The notes under the pieces: generated by a model
What the model saw: the letters and a program-made list of their open reading frames with translations, nothing else
What the model was told of the DNA's origin: nothing
The model's database searches: none
Translations under genes and position numbers: made by a program
Assembly (NCBI GenBank): GCA_016183835.1
Contig: JACPDV010000355.1
Span: forward strand, 1 to 13,069
Direction of reading: 5' to 3'
Source of the DNA: Armatimonadota bacterium
GTDB lineage: Bacteria > Armatimonadota > UBA10988
DNA length: 13,069 bases
In this document: positions 6,121-13,029 of the stretch, piece by piece
How positions within the stretch are numbered: position 1 is the stretch's first letter
Layout: each line of letters opens with the position of its first letter

Positions 6121-6885
6121 GTTGGCCCCGCCGCTGCCTTGCGGCGCTAGTCCCGTTGGTGCTGGCCGCCTGCCAACCCCAGCCGCCGCCCGCGCTCGCC
6201 CCGCCCACGCCGGTGGCCGCGCCCGCCCCGCCGCCGGCGGCCAGGCTGCGCTTCGCCGTCTACGGCGACTCGCGCGCGCATCCCGAGATGCACCGCGCCG
6301 TGCTCGCCCAGCTCCTCAAACTCAAGCCGGAGTTCGTCCTCCAGACCGGCGACCTGGTGGGCGAGGGCGGCGACCAGCACCTGCTACCACACATTCACCA
6401 AGATCAACTGGCGCTTCATCGCGCTCGACTCGAACACGCTCCGCCTCGGCCGTGACGCTTCCCAGCTCGCGTGGCTGCGCCAAACGCTCGCCGAGGCGAA
6501 GGAGCCCAACCTGTTCGTCTACCTGCACCACCCGCCGTACGCCATCGGCTCCTACGCGCCGGGCGACCTGCAGGTGCGGCGCGACCTGGAGCCGCTCTTC
6601 CGCGCGCACCCGCCGCGGGCGGTGTTCTGCGGGCACGACCACAGCTACTACCGGACGACCCGCCACGGGATCCCGTACGTGGTCACGGCGGGCGGCGGCG
6701 CACCGCTCTACGAGCCGCAGCGCAAGCTGATGCAGCCGGGTGACGTGTCGGTGAAGAACTACCACGGCTGCGAGGTGACGGTGGAGGAAGAGCAAGTGCG
6801 GCTGCGGGCGATCCAGTGGGACGGCAAGGTGATCGACGACGTGCTGCTGCCCTCCGCGCCGGCGCCGGTGACGGCTGCGCGGTGA
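6117..6885 (+). pseudogene. Metallophosphoesterase lipoprotein, disrupted by out-of-frame deletion
   Basis: The ATG at 6117, overlapping the aminotransferase stop, opens a lipoprotein: MSWPRRCLAALVPLVLAAC has a strong LAAC lipobox, then a Pro/Ala linker, then the start of a calcineurin-like phosphoesterase (FAVYGDSRAH and LQTGDLVGEGGD, metal ligands). At about 6380-6386 this frame loses similarity and ends at a TGA (6453-6455). From about 6385 the +1 frame resumes the family: NWRFIALDSN, FVYLHHPPYA, CGHDHSYYR, ending at 6885. The GN-H-[DE] motif and some 45-60 residues normally between GDLV and ALDSN are absent. The lesion is therefore an internal deletion that also shifts the frame, not a simple slip. 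The active site would lack key metal and phosphate contacts even if the frames were joined. It is probably non-functional; an assembly error is the alternative. Intact relatives are outer-surface or periplasmic phosphatases. Confidence 0.85.
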
Positions 6886-6898
6886 GCCGCTGCTCCGC

Positions 6899-8956
6899 CT
6901 ACCGCTCCCGCAGGATCCGTAAGCTGTTCCCCGTGACGAGCAGCGAGCCGCCCATGTCGCCCAGGATCGCCAGCGCCAGACCGGCGTGACCCGCGATGGC
7001 CAGGGGCACCAGCACCAGGCGGATCACGATCGCGATCGCCAGATTCGCCGCGATGGTCCGCCGCACTCGGCGCGCCAGGCGGATCAGCCGCGGGAGCGCG
7101 CGCAGGTCGTCGCCGAGCAGCGCCACGTCGGCCGTCTCCACCGCGATGTCGCTCCCCACGGCTCCGAGCGCGATCCCCACCGTGGCCGCCGCCAGCGCCG
7201 GCGCATCGTTGATCCCGTCGCCCACCATCGCTGTGACGCCGTGCCGGGCCGTCAGCTCGCGCACCAGGGCCTGCTTGTCCTCGGGCAGCAGCTCGGCGTG
7301 CACCGCGGCTAGGCCGATTTCATGCCCCACCGCCTCCGCCGTGGCGCGGTGGTCGCCGGTCAGCATCGCCACCTCCGCCAACGCGGCCACCGCCTCCGCC
7401 GCCTCCGGCCTTGGCGCGTCGCGCAGGGCCAGGACCGCCAGGGGATGCTCGCCGGACAGGATCATCGCGCCGCAGCCCTGCTCCTCCAGCCGCGAGGCCG
7501 CCTCATCCGCCGCCGCCGGGTCGATCCCCGCGCTCTCCAGCAGACGCCGGCTGCCGAGGTGGTAGGTCTGGCCGGCCACCTCGCCGCTGACGCCCAGCCC
7601 CGGGTGGGCCCGGTGCGCGGCCGCCGCCTCGAACGCCAGTCCCTCCGCCGCGGCCGTGGCCACCACGGCGCGCGCCAGCGGGTGCGACGACTCCGCCTCC
7701 AGCGCCGCCGCGAGCGCCAGCGCCGCGTCGCGAGCGCCTTCCAGCGCCACCACTTCCACCAGCCGCGGGCGGCCGGCGGTAAGGGTGCCGGTCTTGTCGA
7801 ACGCCACGGCGCGAAGCTGCGCCAGCGCCTCGAGGGGCTCGCCGCCGCGCACCAGCGCGCCGCGCCGGGCCGCCGCCGTGAGCCCGCTGTAGACCGCCAC
7901 CGGCGTGGCGATCACCAGGGCGCAGGGACAGCCGATCACCAGCAACACCAGCCCGCGGTACACCGCCTCGGACACCGGCCAGCCGAGCGCCAGGCCGGCC
8001 CCGATGGTCAGCGCGGCCAGGCCCACCACGAGCGGCGTATACCAGGCGGCGAAGCGGTCCACGAGCCGCGCGGTGGGCGAGGGCTCCCGCTCGGCCTGCT
8101 CCACGAGCCGTACCACGCGGGCGAGGGTCGAGTCCTCGGCGCGGCGGGTCACCTCCACCGTCAGGGCACCGTCGAGCACCAGCGTGGCGGCGTAGACCTG
8201 GTCGCCCGGCGACTTGGCGAGCGGGGTGCTCTCGCCGGTGACGACCGCCTCGTCCAGGTCGGACCGGCCCTCCACGATGGTGCCGTCGAGCGGCACCAGG
8301 TCGCCCGGCCGGAGCCGGACGCGCTCGCCCACGGCCACGTCCTCGACGGGCACTTCGCGAGCCTCGCCGTCGCGCTCCACCCGGGCGGTGCGCGGCGCCA
8401 GCTCGAGCAGCGACTGCACGGCCCGCCCGGTGGTGCCCAGACTGTGCCGCTCGAGCGCCTGCGCCAGGGCGAACAGGAAGGCCAGGACCGCCGCCTCGCG
8501 CTGGTCCCCGAGCCCCAAGGCGCCGAGCATGGCGGTGGCCATCAACACGTTCATGTCCACGGCGGCGCGGCGCAGTGCGGCGAAGGCGCGCGGGAGGAGC
8601 GGGACCACGCCGCAGGCGGTCGCCGGGGCGTACCACCAGCCCTGCCGGCCGAGGGCGGCCTCGGCGGCGATCCCGGCGGCCAGGGCGAGGCCGCAGAGCA
8701 GCGGGTAGAGCAGCTCGCGCCGGCCGGAGCGCTCGGTGTGGCGGATCGGGTGTCCGGCGCGGCGGGCGGCCGCGGCGAAGACCTGGAAGTCGAACGTGGC
8801 GGGATCGACGCTGACCCGGAGGCGCCCGCTGGCGGCGTCGGCCTTGACCTGCGCCACGCCCGGGAGCCCTTCGCAGGCGCGCTCCAGCCCGGCGGCGCAG
8901 ACCGGGCAGTCGAGCCCGGCCACCTGCCATTCCCGGTCTTCGAGCGCTGTGTTCAC
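6899..8956 (-). CDS. P1B-type heavy-metal ATPase, Zn/Cd/Pb exporter type (ZntA/CadA-like)
   Basis: A 685-aa P-type ATPase with the complete family order. An N-terminal heavy-metal-associated domain has a GLDCPVCA metal site (Cys17, Cys20). Helices precede the actuator TGES (240-243). The membrane metal site is CPC (343-345) in IGCPCALVIATP. The phosphorylated Asp387 lies in DKTGT. SSHPLA (His425) is the P1B-specific HP motif. TGD is at 533-535, and GDGINDAP (579-586) is the hinge. The last helix contains GDMGGSLLV with Asp667, the acidic residue typical of P1B-2 pumps that export Zn2+, Cd2+ and Pb2+; Cu pumps carry different residues there. I chose the GTG at 8956 because GGTGGAG lies 5 nt upstream and the metal-binding domain starts at once. 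The frame extends to 9067 but adds unlikely sequence. It ends 13 nt from the convergent phosphoesterase remnant. No metal-responsive regulator gene lies in the window. Confidence 0.95.
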   Translation of the reverse strand: MNTALEDREWQVAGLDCPVCAAGLERACEGLPGVAQVKADAASGRLRVSVDPATFDFQVFAAAARRAGHPIRHTERSGRRELLYPLLCGLALAAGIAAEAALGRQGWWYAPATACGVVPLLPRAFAALRRAAVDMNVLMATAMLGALGLGDQREAAVLAFLFALAQALERHSLGTTGRAVQSLLELAPRTARVERDGEAREVPVEDVAVGERVRLRPGDLVPLDGTIVEGRSDLDEAVVTGESTPLAKSPGDQVYAATLVLDGALTVEVTRRAEDSTLARVVRLVEQAEREPSPTARLVDRFAAWYTPLVVGLAALTIGAGLALGWPVSEAVYRGLVLLVIGCPCALVIATPVAVYSGLTAAARRGALVRGGEPLEALAQLRAVAFDKTGTLTAGRPRLVEVVALEGARDAALALAAALEAESSHPLARAVVATAAAEGLAFEAAAAHRAHPGLGVSGEVAGQTYHLGSRRLLESAGIDPAAADEAASRLEEQGCGAMILSGEHPLAVLALRDAPRPEAAEAVAALAEVAMLTGDHRATAEAVGHEIGLAAVHAELLPEDKQALVRELTARHGVTAMVGDGINDAPALAAATVGIALGAVGSDIAVETADVALLGDDLRALPRLIRLARRVRRTIAANLAIAIVIRLVLVPLAIAGHAGLALAILGDMGGSLLVTGNSLRILRER

Positions 8957-8973
8957 GCTGGCTCCACCGTCAT
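8953..8973 (-). other. Possible 6-codon leader peptide (MTVEPA) overlapping the ATPase start
   Basis: An ATG at 8973 reads Met-Thr-Val-Glu-Pro-Ala and stops at a TGA (8955-8953) that overlaps the GTG start codon of the ATPase (GTGA, 8956-8953). This stop-start geometry is typical of translational coupling. Its own ribosome-binding sequence is weak (AGGG 4 nt upstream), and it overlaps the GGTGGAG that serves the ATPase. It could be chance in so short a stretch. Confidence 0.2.
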
Positions 8974-8993
8974 GAAACCCTGTCTCACCGATC

Positions 8994-8999
8994 ACTGTA
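8994..8999 (-). promoter_or_regulatory. Candidate -10 element for the heavy-metal ATPase
   Basis: On the minus strand TACAGT (TANNNT type) lies 37 nt before the GTG at 8956. Initiation about 7 nt downstream would give a leader of roughly 30 nt carrying the GGTGGAG ribosome site. A direct repeat TCAC-N3-TCAC (8985-8995) overlaps the likely start point. I see no clear MerR-type dyad and no strong -35. Confidence 0.35.
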
Positions 9000-9054
9000 T
9001 GACCCCGAAACGCCGATGCGCAAGGATGCGCGGCGGCGCGCGGGAGACGAGACG

Positions 9055-10128
9055 ATGCGACGGACACTGCTGCTGGCCGCGGGGCTCCTGGCGATCGGGC
9101 CGCTGTGGGCCGCGGTCCTGGCCGAGGAGGACTTCGAGCAGGGCATGGAGGGCTGGCAGCCCTTCAACGAGACGTGCAAAGCCACGGTGCAGCAGGAGAC
9201 CGTGCATCAGGGCGCGGCGCTGCGGCTCGACTACGCCCTGGCGCCGGGGAGCGCCATGGGCGTGATGCACCCGGTCGAGCTGCCGCCCATCGGGATGCGG
9301 TCCATCCACTTCTGGGCGCGGCCCAGTGCCGACACGGTGCTCTTCGTCGTGCTGGGCGAGGAGGACGGGAGCAGCTACCGCACGCTCCTCAGGCTGCCGG
9401 CCAACGAGTGGACCGACGTCCACACCAGCCTCGACCGCTTCCGCCTGGGGGACGACTCCTCCGACGAGAACGGCCGGCTCGACCCGGACGAGGTTCGCAC
9501 GTTCGGCCTCGCCGACTTGAGCATGTTCGTCGCCCCGCCCAACGCCCCGGAGGCCCGGCAGCTCTACCTCGACGACTGGTCGCTGCTCACCGACGACGCG
9601 CCGAACGCCTACTCCGCCAACGGCAAGCTGCCCTTCATGCTGGACAACTTCACCGCGCCGTTCCTCTCCTGGATCCCGCTCGGCGCAAAGGTCAGCCTCG
9701 ACGCCGCGGAGCACGCCCTGCTGTGGGACTACAACGAGCCGGCCCAGGCCGGCGGCATGGCCATGTGCGCCACGGTGGCCAGCATCGGGGCGCTCCCCAA
9801 TCAGGGCGCCAAGCACCTGCTGATCACGCTCAGGGCCCAGCGCGCCACCAAGCTGGCCGTGGTCCTGCAGGAAGAGAAGCGCGGGAAGCAGGACGAGAGC
9901 CGTTACGTGGCGATGCTCGACGTGCCCGGCGCGGGCGACTACCAGACACAAACCATCGCGCTCAGCGAGCTGCAGTTGGACACCAACAATGGCGCCGGCG
10001 ACGAGAACCACAAGCTGGACCTCGACCAGGTGAGCACGCTCATTCTGGGCGATGTCGAGGTCTTCATGGGGCAGGCGCCCGGCCCGAACAAGGTCTGGAT
10101 CAAGGAGATCACCCTCACCGCCGACTGA
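9055..10128 (+). CDS. Secreted two-domain repeat protein with EF-hand-like acidic loops
   Basis: A 357-aa protein. The start at the ATG at 9055 has GGAG 8 nt upstream and sits directly before a signal peptide (MRRTLLLAAGLLAIGPLWAAVLA, cleavage near residue 23). An in-frame ATG at 9016 would bury the signal in a basic extension. The mature protein begins EEDFEQGMEGWQPF, the usual opening of CIA30/CBM-like jelly-roll domains. It consists of two related halves, about 24-178 and 195-357. Each has strands ending in an acidic loop: DDSSDENGRLDPDE at 133-146 and DTNNGAGDENHKLDLDQ at 309-325. Both are followed by V-[RS]-T-[FL] and a final strand (LYLDDWSLL; VWIKEITL). The loops resemble Ca2+-binding DxDxDG loops, so calcium-stabilised carbohydrate or surface binding is a reasonable inference. 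No catalytic motif is visible. Its stop lies 2 nt from the convergent 78-aa gene. Confidence 0.85.
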   Translation: MRRTLLLAAGLLAIGPLWAAVLAEEDFEQGMEGWQPFNETCKATVQQETVHQGAALRLDYALAPGSAMGVMHPVELPPIGMRSIHFWARPSADTVLFVVLGEEDGSSYRTLLRLPANEWTDVHTSLDRFRLGDDSSDENGRLDPDEVRTFGLADLSMFVAPPNAPEARQLYLDDWSLLTDDAPNAYSANGKLPFMLDNFTAPFLSWIPLGAKVSLDAAEHALLWDYNEPAQAGGMAMCATVASIGALPNQGAKHLLITLRAQRATKLAVVLQEEKRGKQDESRYVAMLDVPGAGDYQTQTIALSELQLDTNNGAGDENHKLDLDQVSTLILGDVEVFMGQAPGPNKVWIKEITLTAD

Positions 10129-10130
10129 GG

Positions 10131-10367
10131 CTACGCGCCGTCGTCGCCCTCGGCCAACCACTTTTCGGTGAGGCGCTGCAGGTCGGGCAGGATGGCGCGG
10201 AGCGTGTGGGCGTCGGCGTGGAGGTGGATCATCTGGTGGAGACAGGTGGCCACGCTCCGCCCGGCCTGCTGCGCCGCCGGGTAGAGCCGGCGCATGGCGG
10301 CCTGGAACTCGCGGAGCAGCTCATCGCGCTCGGGGTCCGCGGTGCGGGGTGCCATGCTGTCGGCCAT
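10131..10367 (-). CDS. Small His/Cys-cluster protein downstream of flavodoxin
   Basis: A 78-aa protein from the ATG at 10367, with GGAGG 7 nt upstream, to a TAG at 10133-10131. It is predicted to be all-helical and soluble: residues 13-36 and 54-73 are amphipathic helices around a central segment T-C-L-H-Q-M-I-H-L-H-A-D-A-H. In that segment Cys42, His44, His48, His50 and His54 form a CxHx3HxHx3H cluster that could bind a metal or haem; this is inference from residue pattern alone. I do not recognise a family. The gene begins 20 nt after the flavodoxin stop on the same strand and has a strong ribosome site, so the two are probably one operon and this may be a redox partner. Upstream extension of the frame into the flavodoxin region is a shadow. 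Confidence 0.7.
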   Translation of the reverse strand: MADSMAPRTADPERDELLREFQAAMRRLYPAAQQAGRSVATCLHQMIHLHADAHTLRAILPDLQRLTEKWLAEGDDGA

Positions 10368-10387
10368 GTCGGCTCCTCCCGGCGTGG

Positions 10388-10858
10388 TCACTCGTCCTCC
10401 GGGGCGGGCGCCGGCTCGCGGGCCGCGGCGCCGAGGCGGCGAGCCCAGGCCAGCACCCTCGGCAGCTTGGGCTCCACCACGCCGTCCACACGGCAGGACT
10501 CGGTCACCAGCCAGGCGCCGCGCCGCCTGAGCCGCTCCTCGAGCGTGGTCACCGCGTGGCAGAAGCGGTCGTAGCTGCTGTCGCCCGGTCCGAACACCGC
10601 CATCGCCCGGCCGTCGAGGCGGGTGAACGCCAGCTCTTCGTAGAGCGGGGCGATGTCTTCCTGCAGCTCGCCGCTGCCCCACGTCGAGCTGCCCAGGACC
10701 ACCAGATCGTAGTCGGCGAGCTCCCCGGCGCTCACGCCGACGCATTCGCGGACAGCCACGTCCCAGCCCTCGGCGGCGAGGCCGTTCGCCACGGTCTTCG
10801 CCATCGTCTCGGTGTTGCCCGTGGTGCTGCCCCAGACCACGATCGCCCGCGTCGCCAC
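10388..10858 (-). CDS. Short-chain flavodoxin
   Basis: A 156-aa FMN protein of the Desulfovibrio type. The phosphate loop is GSTTGNTETMA (10-20). The first isoalloxazine loop is LGSSTWGSGELQED (55-68) with Trp60, and the second is FGPGDSSYDRFCHA (89-102) with Tyr96. Trp60 and Tyr96 occupy the positions of the two aromatic residues that sandwich the flavin in D. vulgaris flavodoxin. Flavodoxins carry single electrons at low potential between reductases such as pyruvate:ferredoxin oxidoreductase or ferredoxin-NADP reductase and acceptor enzymes in the cytoplasm. The start is the GTG at 10858 (GGAGG 7 nt upstream, then MATRAIVVWG). A longer frame to 10987 would only translate the intergenic repeat. 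The last 12 residues (REPAPAPEDE region) form an acidic, proline-rich tail beyond the usual core. It is followed by the 78-aa gene and divergent from the MoeB-like gene. Confidence 0.95.
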   Translation of the reverse strand: MATRAIVVWGSTTGNTETMAKTVANGLAAEGWDVAVRECVGVSAGELADYDLVVLGSSTWGSGELQEDIAPLYEELAFTRLDGRAMAVFGPGDSSYDRFCHAVTTLEERLRRRGAWLVTESCRVDGVVEPKLPRVLAWARRLGAAAREPAPAPEDE

Positions 10859-10883
10859 CCATCCGCCTCCGCGCGGTCCGTGA

Positions 10884-10955
10884 CATGGGCATCCTGCCCA
10901 TGAGCCTGGTGGGAGCGTGCGGCTCACGCCCGTCGGCTGGAAGCCGATGCCACGG
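10884..10955. repeat. REP-like intergenic hairpin element
   Basis: Two perfect inverted repeats are packed together. CATGGGCA/TGCCCATG sits at 10884-10891 and 10895-10902 with a 3-nt TCC loop. TCGGCT/AGCCGA sits at 10933-10938 and 10942-10947, off by at most one base, separated by GGA and flanked by GTGG-like and CCAC-like ends. Between them is a smaller GAGC/GCTC dyad. From memory, such sequence, often mistranslated in databases as 'MGILPM' or 'GWKPMPR', is a dispersed repeat in high-GC Planctomycetota, Armatimonadota and some deltaproteobacteria. Only one copy lies in this window, so dispersion here is inferred. Confidence 0.6.
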
Positions 10956-10960
10956 CGCGT

Positions 10961-10966
10961 TACACT
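10961..10966 (+). promoter_or_regulatory. -10 element for a probable leaderless start at 10974
   Basis: TACACT fits the TANNNT form of a -10 box and is followed by exactly 7 nt (GCCCATT) and then the ATG at 10974. No Shine-Dalgarno precedes that ATG. The usual -35 position would fall within the repeat hairpin just upstream and does not match consensus. On the opposite strand CATAAT (10976-10971) is a five-of-six -10 match pointing toward the flavodoxin, so overlapping divergent promoters are possible. Confidence 0.55.
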
Positions 10967-10973
10967 GCCCATT

Positions 10974-12167
10974 ATGGCTTCCGACACCGATGCCGGCCAG
11001 GGTCTCTCCCCGGAGGAGCTGCTCCGCTACCGCCGCCACCTCACGCTCCCCGAGGTCGGGCCGGCGGGGCAGGCCGCGCTTGCCCGGGGGCGCGTGCTGG
11101 TGGTGGGCGCCGGCGGCCTCGGCAGCCCGGCGGCGCTCTACCTCGCCGCCGCCGGCGTCGGCACCCTCGGGCTGATCGACCACGACCAGGTTGAGGTGAC
11201 CAACCTGCCGCGGCAGATCCTGTTCCGCCAGGCCGACCTCGGCCGCCGCAAGGTGACCGCCGCCAAAGAGGCGCTCCGCGGCGTCAACCCGCACGTCAAG
11301 CTCCTCGCCCACGACGCCTGGCTCAGCCCCGACAACGCGCTCGAACTGCTCGCGCGCTACGACCTGGTCGTCAACGGCTCCGACAACTTCCCCACCCGCT
11401 ACCTGGTCAACGACGCCTGCGTGCTGGCGCGCAAGCCGTGCGTGGACGCCAGCGTGTACCGCTTCGAGGGTCAGGTCACGGTCTACGACCCGGCATCGGG
11501 CGGCCCCTGCTACCGCTGCCGGTTCCCGCAGCCGCCGCCGCAGGACAGCGTGCCGAGCTGCGCCGAGGCGGGCGTGCTGGGCGCGGTGACCGGGCTGATG
11601 GGCTGCCTCCAGGCGGCCGAGGCGATCAAGCTGCTGCTCCGCCGCGCCGGCCTGCCGGCGGGCGAGCCGCTGGTGGGGCGGGTCTTGCTGGTGGATGCCT
11701 GGACGATGGAGTTCCGCGAGCTGCCGGTGGCCCGGCGGCGCGACTGCCCGGTGTGCGGCGAGGCGCCGAGCATCACGCGGCTGGCGGCCGAGCACCTCGT
11801 CTGCCCGGCGGAGCGGCCGGCGCAGGGCTTGTCGCGCGAGGAGGCGCGCGGGCTGGAGATGTCGGTGGGCGAGCTGGCGGCTCGGCTGGCGACGGGCGAC
11901 GAGGTCTATCTGCTGGACGTGCGCGAGCGCTGGGAGTGGGACCTCTGCCGGTTGTCCGGTGCGGTGCTGGTGCCGATGTCGGAGCTGGAGGCGCGGCTGC
12001 CGGAGCTGCCGGCGGACCGGCCGGTGGTGGCCTACTGCCACGCCGGGGTGCGGAGCCTACGGGCCGCGGCGCGGCTGCGGGAGGCGGGGTACCCGGACGT
12101 CAAGTCGCTGCGCGGCGGAATCGACGCCTGGTCGCAGGAGATCGACCCGACGGTGCGGCGGTACTGA
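10974..12167 (+). CDS. moeB: MoeB/ThiF-type E1-like adenylyltransferase fused to C-terminal rhodanese domain
   Basis: A 397-aa protein. Residues about 12-250 are an E1-like adenylyltransferase: RYRRHLTLPEVG (18-29), the nucleotide loop VGAGGLGSPAA (44-54), DHDQVEVTNLPRQ (69-81), NGSDNFPTR (134-142) and PSCAEAGVLG (194-203) with Cys196. A structural zinc is held by CYRC (179-182) and CPVC (258-261). Residues about 295-392 are a rhodanese domain (LLDVRERWEWD; CHAGVRS with active-site Cys355). Family members activate the C-terminal glycine of MoaD, ThiS or related ubiquitin-like sulfur carriers with ATP; the rhodanese supplies persulfide sulfur, as in MOCS3/Uba4/MoeZ. No carrier or molybdopterin gene is adjacent, so the pathway (molybdopterin, thiamin, cysteine or tRNA thiolation) is open. 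The ATG at 10974 is preferred over an in-frame ATG at 10917, which lies in the repeat. Its stop is 4 nt from the convergent phosphoesterase. Confidence 0.93.
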   Translation: MASDTDAGQGLSPEELLRYRRHLTLPEVGPAGQAALARGRVLVVGAGGLGSPAALYLAAAGVGTLGLIDHDQVEVTNLPRQILFRQADLGRRKVTAAKEALRGVNPHVKLLAHDAWLSPDNALELLARYDLVVNGSDNFPTRYLVNDACVLARKPCVDASVYRFEGQVTVYDPASGGPCYRCRFPQPPPQDSVPSCAEAGVLGAVTGLMGCLQAAEAIKLLLRRAGLPAGEPLVGRVLLVDAWTMEFRELPVARRRDCPVCGEAPSITRLAAEHLVCPAERPAQGLSREEARGLEMSVGELAARLATGDEVYLLDVRERWEWDLCRLSGAVLVPMSELEARLPELPADRPVVAYCHAGVRSLRAAARLREAGYPDVKSLRGGIDAWSQEIDPTVRRY

Positions 12168-12171
12168 AGCG

Positions 12172-13029
12172 TCACGCCCTGACCAGGCGGAAGATCGTCA
12201 TCTCCGGCGGGCAGTGCAACCGCACCGGCGGGAAGACCATTCCGACGCCGCGGCTGATGTACATCCGCGCCCGCCCGCGGTCGTACCAGCCTTCCACGTA
12301 GGGCGTGCCCTTCATGTCGGGCGGCAGCTTGCGCGGCAGGCCGGGGATGGCGATCTGGCCGGCGTGAGTGTGCCCGGCGAGCACCAGGCAGGGCAGGTCG
12401 GGCAGCCGGTCGAGGCCGCGCGGATTGTGGGACAGCAGCACCAGGGGCTCGCCCCACGGGTGCTGCCTCAGGGCCGCGTCGACGTCCGGCCGGCCCGCCC
12501 AGACGTCGTCGATCCCGGCCACGTGGAGCCCCGGCACCACGCTCCGGCCGCGGTTCGTCAGCATCTCGATCCCGGCGTCCTCCACGGCCTCGGTCACCGC
12601 CTCGGCGCTCTCCCAGTGGTCGTGGTTGCCGAGCACGGCGAAGACGCCGAGCCGGGCCCGGAGCCCGCCCACGACCTCCGCGCAGGGCCGGGCGAAGAGG
12701 CGGCTTTGGGCGACGAAGTCGCCGGTGAGGCAGACGATGTCCGGCGCCAGCGCGTTGCAGCGCTCGACCGTCGCCTGAAGATACTCCCGGGGGATCCAGG
12801 GGCTGTGGTGAAGGTCGCTGAGCTGGGCGATCGTGAGCCCGGCCAGCTCCACCGGAAGACCGGGCAGTGCGATCTCTTGATGGGTCACCTGGAGGTTGAA
12901 CCGGCACCGCGCGCTGGCTACGCCGAGGCCCCCCAGCACACCGCCCGCGCCGGCCAGGCAGCGGAGGAACTTCCGGCGGCTGATCGCCGGGTCGCGGGTC
13001 ACCTCCGCTTCGTCGGGTCCCTTGTCCAT
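12172..13029 (-). CDS. Tat-exported calcineurin-like metallophosphoesterase (YkuE/YaeI type)
   Basis: A 285-aa protein. Residues 16-23 (ISRRKFLR) form a twin-arginine signal (Arg18, Arg19), followed by the hydrophobic stretch CLAGAGGVLGGLGVASA, so export folded through Tat is expected. All metal-centre motifs are present in order: SDLHH (Asp72, His74), TGDF (Asp104), LGNHDH (Asn136, His137), LSHNP (His201) and AGHTHAGQ (His220, His222). Close family members act on lipid-linked or small phosphomonoester/diester substrates at the outer face of the membrane; the substrate here is unknown. The ATG at 13029 is my choice. A GTG at 13056 is possible; neither has a clear ribosome site, and the upstream region is cut by the window edge. 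The full motif set contrasts with the broken phosphoesterase at 6117-6885, which belongs to a different, lipoprotein subgroup. Confidence 0.92.
   Translation of the reverse strand: MDKGPDEAEVTRDPAISRRKFLRCLAGAGGVLGGLGVASARCRFNLQVTHQEIALPGLPVELAGLTIAQLSDLHHSPWIPREYLQATVERCNALAPDIVCLTGDFVAQSRLFARPCAEVVGGLRARLGVFAVLGNHDHWESAEAVTEAVEDAGIEMLTNRGRSVVPGLHVAGIDDVWAGRPDVDAALRQHPWGEPLVLLSHNPRGLDRLPDLPCLVLAGHTHAGQIAIPGLPRKLPPDMKGTPYVEGWYDRGRARMYISRGVGMVFPPVRLHCPPEMTIFRLVRA

Noticed and set aside
6117..6885. Programmed ribosomal frameshift to join the two phosphoesterase halves
   Set aside because: No slippery heptamer is seen at the junction, and the conserved GNH region is missing altogether, so a deletion explains it better.
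7322..9265. A 647-codon plus-strand frame opposite the heavy-metal ATPase
   Set aside because: Arg/Gly/His/Gln-rich composition with no recognisable motif; the minus strand encodes a complete P1B ATPase.
10368..12041. Upstream extension of the 78-aa gene's frame to about 636 codons
   Set aside because: It crosses the flavodoxin and the MoeB-like gene out of phase; only the last 78 codons have a ribosome site and a sensible composition.
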